Shown: positions 1 to 8,331 of the stretch, one piece after another
How positions within the stretch are numbered: the stretch's first letter is position 1
Layout: each line of letters starts with the position of its first letter
Assembly: GCA_018435055.1 (NCBI GenBank)
Contig: JAHDOA010000018.1
Location: 186,001 to 250,000 of the forward strand
Length of the DNA stretch: 64,000 nucleotides
Reading direction: 5' to 3'
Source: Pelotomaculum sp.
GTDB taxonomy: Bacteria; Bacillota; Desulfotomaculia; Desulfotomaculales; Pelotomaculaceae
Position numbers and translations under genes: made by a program
Notes under the pieces: model-generated
Database searches by the model: none
The model's input: the letters and a program-made list of their open reading frames with translations, nothing else
Told to the model about the DNA's origin: nothing

Positions 1-61
1 GCAAAAGATTAGGCTCCCTTCCCCAAATGTGTGCAGTGATTTATACAAAGAGAAGTAAGTT

Positions 62-802
62 TTACATTTTACTTAATAGTGGGTAGGCGGCCAGCAGCAG
101 CAATACCTCACTTAGTTCGTTGATCAGGCCGTATATGTCACCGGTGAGGCCGCCTAATTCCCTGCTTACCCTTTTCCCCACCAGGCATGCGCTCAAGCCA
201 CCCATTAACATCAGCAGCGCCCCGTAAACACCGAGCACGATCCCGGCGGCTGCGCCTGTTAAAACAGTTGCCAGGAGCAGCTCCCTGACGCCGCAATATT
301 TCTTGTAGATGGCGCCAAGCCCTTCCTGCCTGGCGTAAGGAAAAATAAATATCGTCAGAGTCATATTCCAGCGGCTTATCGCCGGTACCACCACCAGCAG
401 TTTAATCAGCATATAGGCGGGAATCCCCACCAGCAGGCTGAATTTAAACAACAGCAGACAAATTGCCCCAATCACACCAAAGGCGCCTACCCGGCTGTCC
501 CGCATAATTTCGAGCTTTTTTTCACGCTGCCGGCCGCTGAATAAACCGTCGATGCTGTCCATAAAACCGTCCAGGTGGATTCCACCGGTTAAAATAACCA
601 TTAGCACAATTAGTAGAGAAGCCTGCAGCTGTACCGGCAAATACCACCCTGCCGCCCAAACCACCGCCGCCATTATAGCGCCTATTAAAACGCCTGCCAG
701 CGGAAAAAATGCCGTAGCCCGGCCGCAGGAAGCCTCGTCAAAAGAGGCATACGGCAGGGGCAGCCTGGTTAAGTGCTGCAGGGCGAATAAAATGCTTTTC
801 AA
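62..802 (-). CDS. cobS: Adenosylcobinamide-GDP ribazoletransferase (cobalamin synthase)
   Basis: Integral membrane enzyme that joins adenosylcobinamide-GDP to alpha-ribazole (or its phosphate), the last assembly step of the cobalamin nucleotide loop. The 246-aa length is normal for the family. The diagnostic Asp-rich motif HLDGFMDSIDG lies at residues 76-86, followed by the conserved RDSRVGAFG region, and the rest is mostly hydrophobic helices. The start is TTG at 802, with an AAAGGGATG Shine-Dalgarno (SD) about 11 nt upstream. It is the last visible gene of the riboswitch-controlled operon cobU-cobQ-cbiB-cobS, about 75 nt behind cbiB. Function is assigned from family motifs and context. Confidence 0.95.
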   Translation of the reverse strand: MKSILFALQHLTRLPLPYASFDEASCGRATAFFPLAGVLIGAIMAAVVWAAGWYLPVQLQASLLIVLMVILTGGIHLDGFMDSIDGLFSGRQREKKLEIMRDSRVGAFGVIGAICLLLFKFSLLVGIPAYMLIKLLVVVPAISRWNMTLTIFIFPYARQEGLGAIYKKYCGVRELLLATVLTGAAAGIVLGVYGALLMLMGGLSACLVGKRVSRELGGLTGDIYGLINELSEVLLLLAAYPLLSKM

Positions 803-877
803 TAAATATATTCATCCCTTTCTACGGGTGCAACCAATACTGTCATAGTCAGGTTGAAGCAGGTAATTACCAGGTAA

Positions 878-1846
878 TTACGGGGAATATTTAAAAAAAT
901 AAAAAATCATGACCCCCGTCAAAAGAGCAATACCGGAGGACAGGTACATCAATCTTACTGTTTGTTTAATATGATCCGGCGCCAGGGGCATTAGCGCTTT
1001 TCCCATATAAGCCCTGAACGAGCTGCGGCCATTGTAGTAATTTAATCCGCCCAACTGTACCCCCAGCGCGCCGGCGACAGCCGCTTCAGAGATGCCGCTG
1101 TTGGGGCTGGGATGACCTGAAGCATCTCTTAGCACCGCTTGCAGCGCTCCTCTGGCGTTCATCCGCAATATCCAGGCGGCAGCCAGTAAAAACAATCCAG
1201 TCAAACGGGCAGGTATATAATTGGCGATGTCGTCAAGGCGCGCCGCAGCCATGCCATAGTTTATATAGCGCTCATTCTTATAACCAAGCATGGAGTCAAG
1301 GGTGTTGATGGCACGGTATGCCATAGCTAGAGGAGCGCCACCGATGAAAGCGTAAAACAGCGGCGCCACGACAGCGTCTACAATATTTTCAGCTACAGTT
1401 TCCACAGACGCCCTGATCACAGACCGGGGTTCCATTTGATCGGTGTCCCGGCCAACAATCATTCCTACCTTGCGGCGGGCTTCCGCCAGATCGCCGCCCT
1501 GCAGCAGAAGATAAATTTCTCCAGCCGCCCTGGACAGGCCGCGTGCCGCTATAGTAGTCGAAATAAGCCAAACTGACAAAATCGCGCCGGCCCAGTAATT
1601 GATACTGAATACCCAGCGCGCCAGCAAGTAGGTCAGGACCCAACTGCCGGCCGTGATTAACAGCGCAGTCAGAATGCCCATAATTTTCAGGGCGGCAGGA
1701 TTTTGGGAAATCCGGCGAGACAGGCGTTCCAAAATTTCTATTGCTTTGCCGATTAGCGCCACAGGATGGGGAATCCAGTGGGGATCCCCCACCAGCAGGT
1801 CCAAAAGAAACGCCGTCATTACATACAAACCGATATATTCCAGCAT
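878..1846 (-). CDS. cbiB: Adenosylcobinamide-phosphate synthase (CbiB/CobD family)
   Basis: Membrane protein that attaches aminopropanol (or its phosphate) to adenosylcobyric acid, giving adenosylcobinamide (phosphate). The 322 aa are typical. Family landmarks are the N-terminal DPHWIPHPVALIG stretch and the C-terminal HPSPNSGISEAAVAGALG and GGLNYYNG segments. At least four hydrophobic spans are visible. It lies 14 nt after cobQ and before cobS in the B12-riboswitch operon, which fits its place between CobQ and CobU/CobS in the pathway. Confidence 0.95.
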   Translation of the reverse strand: MLEYIGLYVMTAFLLDLLVGDPHWIPHPVALIGKAIEILERLSRRISQNPAALKIMGILTALLITAGSWVLTYLLARWVFSINYWAGAILSVWLISTTIAARGLSRAAGEIYLLLQGGDLAEARRKVGMIVGRDTDQMEPRSVIRASVETVAENIVDAVVAPLFYAFIGGAPLAMAYRAINTLDSMLGYKNERYINYGMAAARLDDIANYIPARLTGLFLLAAAWILRMNARGALQAVLRDASGHPSPNSGISEAAVAGALGVQLGGLNYYNGRSSFRAYMGKALMPLAPDHIKQTVRLMYLSSGIALLTGVMIFYFFKYSP

Positions 1847-1860
1847 AACTGTTCACCCGG

Positions 1861-3411
1861 TCAGTTAGATTTTTTTAACCCCATAACTGCATAGATTTTT
1901 TCCATGTCCAAACTGCCCCGCACCAACGCGGCCAGCTTGTCCAGGTCCTTATTGCGCTGTGTAAAGGCTGGTATTGATGCGGCAGGCGCAAGCGGCAGTA
2001 GACCCTTTTTCACCCGGAGGTTATTGAGAACCTGCCGCCTGAACTCGTTACTATCAAAAATACCATGTATGTATGTGCCAAAAACCAGGCCGTCCCGGCT
2101 GATTGCCCCGTCAGGTGAATTCACTCCCCGACCGGAGCTTTCAACTATTTTGAAAGCGGGATATACATCCGGCGCCAGTGCGGTCTTGCCCATGTGTATC
2201 TCGTAACCGGAAATCCGGCTTTCTTCAGATCCAGTGAGCAACGGCCCCACTCCAATCACCTCAGCCTTCACCTGGGTAGTAACTTTTTCACTGTAAAATG
2301 TGGTAGATATATTCAACAGCTGGAGTCCCTCTATATGGGAGATTGCTGATTCGGCATGAAGCGGGTCGTTTAATTCATTGCCAAGCATTTGGAATCCGCC
2401 GCAGATACCGATAACGGGGGTGCCGGACTTGCTAAGATCTGCAATCCTGGCCGCCAGTCCGGAACGCCTCAAGAAATACAGGTCATCAATTGTGTTTTTA
2501 CTGCCTGGTATTATTATCAGGTCCGGCCTGTCCAGCTGGTTTCCCCTGACGACATAACTGAGCCTGACATCAGGTTCGCCTTCCAGCGGATCAAAATCAG
2601 TAAAGTTTGATATATGAGGCAGATGAACGACAGCTATATCCAGCCATTCATTTTCAGTGACATCTTCAGCAGCGCTCCGGTCTTCCGGGATGGTATCTTC
2701 CTCCTGAATTCTGAAACCCTGGAAATACGGCACAACCCCAAAAACCGTCCGGCCGGTTTTCTGCTCAAGGAAATCTACAGCAGGCTGAAACAGGTTCAGA
2801 TCACCCCTGAATTTATTAATAACAAAACCAGCTATTCGTGCGCGATCCTCCTCTGAGAGCAGCTCCAGGGTGCCGACCACAGATGCCAGCGCCCCTCCTT
2901 TGTCTATATCAGCGACGAGCAGGACAGGGGCGCCGGTCATCCTGGCGATGCGCATGTTAACAATTTCGTGCTCCTGCAGATTTACCTCAGCCGGGCTGCC
3001 GGCGCCTTCAATAACGACAATATCGTAAGCCAGGCGCAACCTGTTTAAGGCCTCTTCAATAATATGCAGGGCCCTTGGGGCATAATTAAGATGATATTGC
3101 TGGGCTGAAAAATTCCCCACGGGCTTGCCGAGAACTACCACTTGCGAAGAAGCGGCGCCGGTGGGTTTTAATAAAATCGGGTTCATGTCAACAGTTGGCT
3201 CCACACAGGCAGCCTCAGCTTGTACTACCTGCGCACGCCCCATTTCACCGCCGTCTTTCGTCACAAATGAGTTTAAAGCCATATTTTGCGATTTAAATGG
3301 CGCCACCCGGTATCCGTCGCGCACAAAAATTCGGCACAGCGCCGCGGCCAGCACGCTTTTGCCCACATGAGACGCGGTGCCCTGGATCATAATAGTCCTG
3401 GCTTTAATCAC
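1861..3411 (-). CDS. cobQ: Cobyric acid synthase (glutamine-hydrolysing)
   Basis: Cytoplasmic ATP- and glutamine-dependent amidase that amidates four carboxylates of adenosylcobyrinic acid a,c-diamide. An N-terminal P-loop-like GTASHVGKS precedes a BioD-type domain. The C-terminal class I glutamine amidotransferase domain has the nucleophile Cys in VIGICGGFQMLG (about residue 337) and a His in YIHGIFD. Length of about 516 aa is normal. I place the start at GTG 3411, because GGAG lies 5 nt upstream; GTG 3417 overlaps that SD, and ATG 3390 is also possible. It is 13 nt downstream of cobU. Confidence 0.95.
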   Translation of the reverse strand: MIKARTIMIQGTASHVGKSVLAAALCRIFVRDGYRVAPFKSQNMALNSFVTKDGGEMGRAQVVQAEAACVEPTVDMNPILLKPTGAASSQVVVLGKPVGNFSAQQYHLNYAPRALHIIEEALNRLRLAYDIVVIEGAGSPAEVNLQEHEIVNMRIARMTGAPVLLVADIDKGGALASVVGTLELLSEEDRARIAGFVINKFRGDLNLFQPAVDFLEQKTGRTVFGVVPYFQGFRIQEEDTIPEDRSAAEDVTENEWLDIAVVHLPHISNFTDFDPLEGEPDVRLSYVVRGNQLDRPDLIIIPGSKNTIDDLYFLRRSGLAARIADLSKSGTPVIGICGGFQMLGNELNDPLHAESAISHIEGLQLLNISTTFYSEKVTTQVKAEVIGVGPLLTGSEESRISGYEIHMGKTALAPDVYPAFKIVESSGRGVNSPDGAISRDGLVFGTYIHGIFDSNEFRRQVLNNLRVKKGLLPLAPAASIPAFTQRNKDLDKLAALVRGSLDMEKIYAVMGLKKSN

Positions 3412-3424
3412 AATCACTCCGTTT

Positions 3425-3988
3425 TTAGCTATTTTGCGATCCGCTTTTTATTTCTATGGGAATCCCCGCTACTACCAGATAAACACTGTCAGCCTTTGCA
3501 GCTAAAACCTGATTGGCTTTGCCGGCCAGGTCCCTTAATATCCTGCCCTGATGGTGCGCTGGTACAACGCCAAGACCAATCTCATTGGAAACAACAATCA
3601 GGTCAAGGCCTCTGTTTATTGTTTCCGCAAGACCGGCAACCTGTTCCAATATCCGCCTTTCTGTTATATCCAGCGCACTATCCGGCGCTATGCGCTGCTG
3701 GTAAAAAAACAGGTTTGTTAACCATACGGTAGCGCAGTCGAGAAGAAAAACGTCACCTTTGTCACCCGTACTCAGCACACCCAGGACATCTGTTTCTTCC
3801 TCAATGGTCACCCAATCTTTAGCGCGCCGTTCCCGGTGAAGTTTAACCCTGGCCGCCATCTCCTCGTCAAATACTGCCGCAGTAGCAATATAAGTTACCC
3901 TTTTGCCTGAGCGTTCCGCCATTCTCTCAGCAAATTCACTTTTACCGCTGCGCGACCCACCCAGTACGAAATTTAGTTTCCCTTTCAT
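3425..3988 (-). CDS. cobU: Adenosylcobinamide kinase / adenosylcobinamide-phosphate guanylyltransferase
   Basis: Bifunctional enzyme that phosphorylates adenosylcobinamide and then transfers GMP to it, giving the substrate of CobS. The P-loop GSRSGKS is at residues 11-17. A His in KLHRERRAKDW (about residue 51) matches the guanylylated His of CobU. The start ATG 3988 gives the canonical MKGKLNFVLGGSRSGKS N-terminus of 187 aa; an upstream in-frame extension would run into the riboswitch terminator. It is the first gene after the riboswitch, so it takes the control directly. Confidence 0.95.
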   Translation of the reverse strand: MKGKLNFVLGGSRSGKSEFAERMAERSGKRVTYIATAAVFDEEMAARVKLHRERRAKDWVTIEEETDVLGVLSTGDKGDVFLLDCATVWLTNLFFYQQRIAPDSALDITERRILEQVAGLAETINRGLDLIVVSNEIGLGVVPAHHQGRILRDLAGKANQVLAAKADSVYLVVAGIPIEIKSGSQNS

Positions 3989-4003
3989 GCTACACCAACC
4001 TGT

Positions 4004-4036
4004 ACAAAAAATTACCCCGGCCTGCCGGTCCGGGGG
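4004..4036 (-). terminator. Riboswitch expression-platform terminator before cobU
   Basis: On the minus strand a GC-rich hairpin (CCCCGG at 4015-4020 pairing with CCGGGG at 4030-4035, loop about 9 nt) is followed by TAATTTTTT. It lies between the cobalamin aptamer and the cobU start, exactly where a transcription-termination switch would act. Intrinsic terminator form is directly visible; its role as the B12-controlled switch is inferred from position. Confidence 0.85.
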
Positions 4037-4084
4037 TGAAAAACTGGGCCTCAATACCCGCCGTCCCCTTTACCACGAAGGACT

Positions 4085-4262
4085 TCCGGCTGGAATCCAC
4101 AGGCAGGTTTCCTGGCTCCCGGTCATGTGCGGGACAAGCGCAGATCCATTTCACTGAAGAAAATGCAGCTTGTCACCTATGCGCCGGTTACAGTGGCGGG
4201 ACCGCTCAGGCTTTTACCTGATTCCCCTGCTGGCCAAACATTGCGGCACCTGCGGATACTGT
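4085..4262 (-). ncRNA. Cobalamin (adenosylcobalamin) riboswitch aptamer
   Basis: The minus-strand leader carries the B12-box signature: AAGCCTGAGCGGTCCCGCC followed by CACTGTAACCGG (about 4184-4213), and a 3' GAGCCAGGAAACCTGCCTG element (about 4099-4117). These are hallmarks of the cobalamin riboswitch class. The terminator at 4004-4036 and the cobU start follow, so high cobalamin should shut the operon off. Aptamer edges are approximate. Confidence 0.95.
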
Positions 4263-4270
4263 GTTTTAAT

Positions 4271-4298
4271 TCTATAATCCTTCTATAAAATCCTTCAA
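4271..4298 (-). promoter_or_regulatory. Putative sigma-A promoter of the cobalamin operon
   Basis: On the minus strand, TTGAAG (4293-4298) and TATAGA (4271-4276) are separated by 16 nt. They sit just upstream of the aptamer, so transcription would begin at about 4264. Matches are good but not perfect. Confidence 0.55.
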
Positions 4299-4436
4299 GA
4301 TACTACTCATAAGGCATTTTCTTTTTCATCAAAAAAATACCGTTAAGCCCTGGTTTGTCGATATTACTAAATATTTGCAAAATTATAATTAATCAACATT
4401 TAGCAAATTAATGTGGATAAAGGTGTGAGTAAGTAG

Positions 4437-4712
4437 TTATTTTGATGAATTGCTGGAATTTGTATTGTGCAACTTCAATTCCAACTCAACAATCTGCCGG
4501 TTTTTATAAAGCAACCATTTGGCGTAACGATAGTTGTTCTGGTGCAATTTACGGTTTTCCTTTTCGAGCCTATTTAAAAAGCCTGCTCTATCTTTTTCGA
4601 TTTTTTCGATCAGGTTCATCAGTACCCGCCGGCTTAACCTGAGCTGTTCTACTTTTTCCTCAAGTTCCTGCACCCTTGCACGAAGGTACGGCAGATCTGT
4701 CATGTCATGCAT
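4437..4712 (-). CDS. Small coiled-coil protein of unknown function
   Basis: I do not recognise this 91-aa protein. Residues about 8-60 form a heptad-rich, highly charged stretch (VQELEEKVEQLRLSRR ... EKIEKDRAGFLNRLEKENRK) that predicts a coiled coil. The tail is Asn/Ser rich (NTNSSNSSK). There is no signal peptide or membrane span. A clear GGTGAGGTGATTAGGC SD precedes ATG 4712, which supports real translation. It stands alone between the aminotransferase gene and the divergent-looking spacer of the B12 leader. A structural or sporulation-related role would be a guess. Confidence 0.65.
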   Translation of the reverse strand: MHDMTDLPYLRARVQELEEKVEQLRLSRRVLMNLIEKIEKDRAGFLNRLEKENRKLHQNNYRYAKWLLYKNRQIVELELKLHNTNSSNSSK

Positions 4713-4834
4713 GCCTAATCACCTCACCGGACATTCCCATCATAGTATATGCCCGATGTCAGCCATTTAGACGATTGTGGCAGGGCTTAAAAATTCTTAA
4801 CTAATCAGGCTTAAGGGGTCTTACGGGGATTTAA

Positions 4835-4890
4835 AATAAAAGAATTCACAGGATTTACAAGTCCTTTAATCCTGTCTATTCGTTTTAATT
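4835..4890 (-). terminator. Terminator-like hairpin behind the aminotransferase gene (repeat-derived)
   Basis: On the minus strand ACAGGATT (4868-4875) pairs with AATCCTGT (4848-4855) across a 12-nt loop, followed by GAATTCTTTTATTTT. It begins right after the stop of the gene at 4893. The arm belongs to a repeat (ACAGGATTAA..., next to AAACGAATAG) that recurs behind spoIIIE and, more degenerate, behind rodZ. Confidence 0.5.
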
Positions 4891-4892
4891 TC

Positions 4893-6059
4893 TTATTTGA
4901 AAGAAAAATTTTCTCCAATCCGCCGCACAGCCTCAGCCAGAAGCGTTTCATCTTTAACCATGGCAATTCTTACGTAACCCTCACCCTGCCTGCCAAAAGC
5001 GCTGCCAGGGACGACAACGACTCCTGCTTTCTCTAATAAATCAGAAACCAAAGCGTATGAGGATGTGTATCCCGGCGGCAGAGGCGCCCAGATAAACATG
5101 GAAGCGCTGGGTTTAGGAATATCCCAGCCAATTTTACCCAAACCGTTTACCAGCACATCCCTGCGCCGCTGATAAATCCTGGCCGTATCGGCCACACAAT
5201 CCTGAGGGCCGGTAAGGGCGGCAATTCCCGCTTCCTGTACCGCGAGAAAGACACCATAATCTATATTCGATTTAATTAAAGCAAGTTTAGAAACAACGTC
5301 CTTGTTACCGGCGACAAATCCGAGCCTGCAGCCGGCCATATTATAGGTTTTTGACACAGAGTAGAACTCTACGCCTATCTCTTTGGCCCCTCCGACCTCC
5401 AGAAAGCTCATCGGTTTAAAATTGTCATATGCCAGTTCGGCGTAGGCTACATCATGACAAACCAAAATATCATACCTGCGGGCAAACTCAACCACATGTT
5501 TGAAAAAACCAAAATCCGCCGAAGCGGCGGTCGGATTATTCGGATAATTGATCCACATCATTTTCGATTTTTTGGCAATATGTTCCGGAATATTAGATAG
5601 TTCAGGCAAAAAATTATTTTCAGCCAGCAGGGGCATGGGATAAACCTCCCCCTGGGCCATCAGTATGCTAAAGCTGTAAATAGGATATCCGGGGTCCGGA
5701 ACAAGCGCTACATCGCCCGGGTCGATATACGCCATGGCCAAATGAGCCAGCCCGTCCTGTGAACCCATAAGCGCCAGTATTTCGTTCTCCGGGTTCAGAT
5801 CAACATTAAAGCGTTTTTTATACCAGCCGGCTACCGCCTCGTATAGACGGGGCATACCACTCAATGAATATGAATAATTCATGGGATTACCGACAGAATC
5901 CTGCAGGGCTTTTATTATATGAGGGGCAGGAGAAAGATCCGGGCTGCCCACGCTGAGATTAATAGCCTTGATGCCTCTTGCTTCAAATCTTCTCTTTTTT
6001 TCATCCATATCGTTAAAGATTCCTGAGGACAGTTTGTCCATGCGCCTTGCCTGATTCAT
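4893..6059 (-). CDS. PLP-dependent class I/II aminotransferase, DapL-like
   Basis: Fold-type I aminotransferase of 388 aa. The PLP lysine is K237 in SVSKTYNMAG. NYPNNPT at 171-177 and the D203 region (CHDVAYAEL) complete the cofactor site. The overall pattern resembles Firmicute proteins annotated as LL-diaminopimelate aminotransferase, which convert tetrahydrodipicolinate to LL-diaminopimelate in one step. dapA, dapB, dapG and asd occur elsewhere in the window, so such a role would complete lysine and peptidoglycan precursor synthesis. Substrate cannot be settled from sequence alone; alanine/aspartate-type aminotransferases share these motifs. Confidence 0.8.
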   Translation of the reverse strand: MNQARRMDKLSSGIFNDMDEKKRRFEARGIKAINLSVGSPDLSPAPHIIKALQDSVGNPMNYSYSLSGMPRLYEAVAGWYKKRFNVDLNPENEILALMGSQDGLAHLAMAYIDPGDVALVPDPGYPIYSFSILMAQGEVYPMPLLAENNFLPELSNIPEHIAKKSKMMWINYPNNPTAASADFGFFKHVVEFARRYDILVCHDVAYAELAYDNFKPMSFLEVGGAKEIGVEFYSVSKTYNMAGCRLGFVAGNKDVVSKLALIKSNIDYGVFLAVQEAGIAALTGPQDCVADTARIYQRRRDVLVNGLGKIGWDIPKPSASMFIWAPLPPGYTSSYALVSDLLEKAGVVVVPGSAFGRQGEGYVRIAMVKDETLLAEAVRRIGENFSFK

Positions 6060-6098
6060 GCCGACCTCCCGGTTATAACCTTAATTTGTCGTTAAAAA

Positions 6099-6914
6099 TT
6101 ATCCCGCTCTTTTTTTAAGTTCCTCAACAACACTATAGGGCACAGTAGTCATCCCAAACCTGTTTCCTTCCTTATGTCCGGGACTGTGGTAATCCGATCC
6201 CCCTGTAGCAATTAAACCTTTTTGCCTGGCCAGCCGTTTAAAATAGTTGGACTGTTCAGTTGAATGAGACGGATGATCAGCTTCGATGCCGGCCAGACCG
6301 GCTTTTATTAAATCTTCCAACAAATACCCCGGCCTGTTCAGGCCCGGGTGGGCAAGGACAGGCGCGCCGCCTGCGGATTTTATTAAAGCGACCGCCTCAA
6401 CAGGCGCCATTTTATACCTTGATACGTAGGCAGGACATCCCTCGCCGATATACTTCTCAAATGCTTCAAATATCGTCTTCACGGCGCCAATCTTAATCAT
6501 AGCAGCAGCCAAATGGGGCCTGCCAAGAGAGCCGCGCCCGGATATATCCTTTGTCATCTCCATTGTGACAGGAAATCCTAGTTCCTGTAGCTTCTCAATC
6601 ATTCTTTTCATACGGTAAACCCTGGCCTCACATAAAGCGGCCAGCTTCTCCAGAAACAGGCGGTCGCTCAAATCAACCAGATAACCAAGGATATGTATTT
6701 CCTCTCCCTGCGAGTATGAACCCAACTCAATGCCTGGTATTACCTCAACCCCATTGGCAACACCAGCATATAATGCCTGCTGAATCCCGGCAATGGTATC
6801 GTGGTCGGTTATAGCTATGGCCTCCAGCTTGAGTAATTTAGCCATTCCGACAATTTCTCCGGGAGTAGAGCCGCCGTCTGAATAGGTGGTGTGAATATGC
6901 ATATCTGCCGGCAT
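6099..6914 (-). CDS. PHP-domain metal-dependent phosphoesterase
   Basis: The 271-aa PHP protein shows the four usual metal-ligand motifs: HIHTTYSDG at residues 6-14, AITDHDT at about 34-40, VLAHPG near 200, and GGSDYHSPGHKEG near the C-terminus. Relatives (YciV/TrpH type) are 5'-3' exonucleases or 3',5'-nucleoside bisphosphate phosphatases acting on short RNA or pAp. ATG 6914 has a good GGGGTGATT SD. It sits upstream of the aminotransferase gene with a 40-nt gap and is probably co-transcribed with it. Confidence 0.85.
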   Translation of the reverse strand: MPADMHIHTTYSDGGSTPGEIVGMAKLLKLEAIAITDHDTIAGIQQALYAGVANGVEVIPGIELGSYSQGEEIHILGYLVDLSDRLFLEKLAALCEARVYRMKRMIEKLQELGFPVTMEMTKDISGRGSLGRPHLAAAMIKIGAVKTIFEAFEKYIGEGCPAYVSRYKMAPVEAVALIKSAGGAPVLAHPGLNRPGYLLEDLIKAGLAGIEADHPSHSTEQSNYFKRLARQKGLIATGGSDYHSPGHKEGNRFGMTTVPYSVVEELKKRAG

Positions 6915-7074
6915 TTTATAATCACCCCAGTTTTTTCGACATTTCCTGTGGCAAAACCTGCTTGAATATTTAAGTATATTCTATCCCTCACAACCACACT
7001 TGTTTATTGATACTCTGGCAGCGGAATGGCCGGGGAGTATCCCCAACGAATTATGCAGGAAACTTTTTATATCA

Positions 7075-7122
7075 TAAAACAACACCTGTTCATTAATATT
7101 TAATAAACAGGTGTTTTTTATT
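7075..7122 (-). terminator. Bidirectional terminator after spoVS
   Basis: AACACCTGTT (7081-7090) pairs with AACAGGTGTT (7106-7115), a 10-bp stem. T-rich tracts lie on both sides: GTTTTTTATTT on plus and TTGTTTTAT on minus. It lies just beyond the spoVS stop at 7135. Confidence 0.8.
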
Positions 7123-7134
7123 TATATCAACTGG

Positions 7135-7395
7135 TTACCGTGGTTCAACAATAATCTTTATAGCAGTCCTTTCTTCCCCATCAATAATTATGTCAGTAAA
7201 TGCCGGTATGCAAATCAGGTCAACCCCGCTTGGCGCCACAAAACCTCTGGCTATTGCTACTGCTTTTACCGCCTGGTTTAACGCGCCTGCGCCAATCGCT
7301 TGCATTTCAGCGCAACCCCGCTCGCGGAGCACACCAGCCAGGGCGCCTGCAACAGAATTTGGGTTGGACTTGGCTGAAACTTTTAATACTTCCAT
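7135..7395 (-). CDS. spoVS: Stage V sporulation protein S
   Basis: Small Alba-like protein of 86 aa with the highly conserved sequence VLKVSAKSNPNSVAGALAG at the start. SpoVS is needed for normal coat and core development and for progress past stage V in B. subtilis. ATG 7395 follows a strong GGAGGAGG SD. The neighbouring order rny ... ymdB-spoVS is that known in Bacillus, and it confirms a spore-forming host. A terminator closes the unit. Confidence 0.95.
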   Translation of the reverse strand: MEVLKVSAKSNPNSVAGALAGVLRERGCAEMQAIGAGALNQAVKAVAIARGFVAPSGVDLICIPAFTDIIIDGEERTAIKIIVEPR

Positions 7396-7536
7396 CTGCT
7401 GAAAACCTCCTCCATTACTTAGTATAGACTTGAACTCCTAATCTCCCTGTATGATGTATATTTCGCTAACCGCTAAAAAATTCCTTTCATTTTACCTCAA
7501 TAATTTTTTTAATATCACAATATTCAAACTATTGCT

Positions 7537-8316
7537 TTATTCATAGTTTTGCACGCGTCTAATAGAAACAGCCTCGCCTGTACCTTCATCAATTTCTATT
7601 ATAGCCCCGTTAAATTGGAAAGGTCCTGTGGCCACCTCAAAATATCGGGGAATTCCACTGATGAATTTTTCGATAACAACATCCTTCTTCACTCCAATTA
7701 CTGAATCCATTGGCCCTGTCATACCTAGATCAGTTATATAGGCCGTTCCCCCGGGCAGGATTCTTTCATCCGCAGTTTGTACATGGGTATGGGTGCCGAC
7801 CACCGCTGACACACGCCCGGACAGGTACCATCCCATGGCCATTTTTTCTGAGGTGGCTTCCGCATGAAAGTCAACAATTATAATCCTGGCTTGTTCTTTT
7901 ATCCTTTTTACTATCTCATCAACCCGGCGGAAAGGGCAGTCCAGGGCTTCCAGAAAAATCCTTCCGGCAAGATTAATCACGCAGATCGTAATGTTCCCCG
8001 GCGCCGTATAAATAGCCCAGCCCCTACCGGGCGTACCCGGCGGATAATTAGCCGGCCTGACAATGCGAGATTCCCTGTCTAAGTATGCATAAGCCTCTCT
8101 TTTATTCCATACATGGTTACCCATGGTAAGCACATCTACACCATTTAAAAACAGGTCCCGGGCGGTATCTTCCGTAATTCCCTTGCCGCCGGCAACATTT
8201 TCACCGTTCGCTATTACAAAATCCAGATTGAATTCTTTTCTTAGACTGCCTACATTAACCTTGACCGCCCGGCGGCCGGAACGTCCTACTATATCACCGA
8301 TTATCAGCAGGCGCAA
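7537..8316 (-). CDS. ymdB: YmdB-family metallophosphoesterase
   Basis: Calcineurin-like phosphoesterase of the YmdB family (259 aa). Metal-site motifs are GDIVGRSGR (7-15), ANGENVAGGKG (about 36-46), MGNHVW, VDFHAEATSEK and VGTHTHVQTADERIL. In B. subtilis YmdB hydrolyses 2',3'-cyclic nucleotides and affects biofilm/motility switching. The start is TTG 8316 behind AGGAGGTAAGATCC. It is downstream of rny and of an unknown 173-aa gene, a context that links it to RNA turnover. Confidence 0.93.
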   Translation of the reverse strand: MRLLIIGDIVGRSGRRAVKVNVGSLRKEFNLDFVIANGENVAGGKGITEDTARDLFLNGVDVLTMGNHVWNKREAYAYLDRESRIVRPANYPPGTPGRGWAIYTAPGNITICVINLAGRIFLEALDCPFRRVDEIVKRIKEQARIIIVDFHAEATSEKMAMGWYLSGRVSAVVGTHTHVQTADERILPGGTAYITDLGMTGPMDSVIGVKKDVVIEKFISGIPRYFEVATGPFQFNGAIIEIDEGTGEAVSIRRVQNYE

Positions 8317-8331
8317 GGATCTTACCTCCTG

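Noticed and set aside
1-61. Possible gene downstream of cobS at the left edge
   Set aside because: Only 61 nt are visible, with no start, stop or terminator that can be interpreted.
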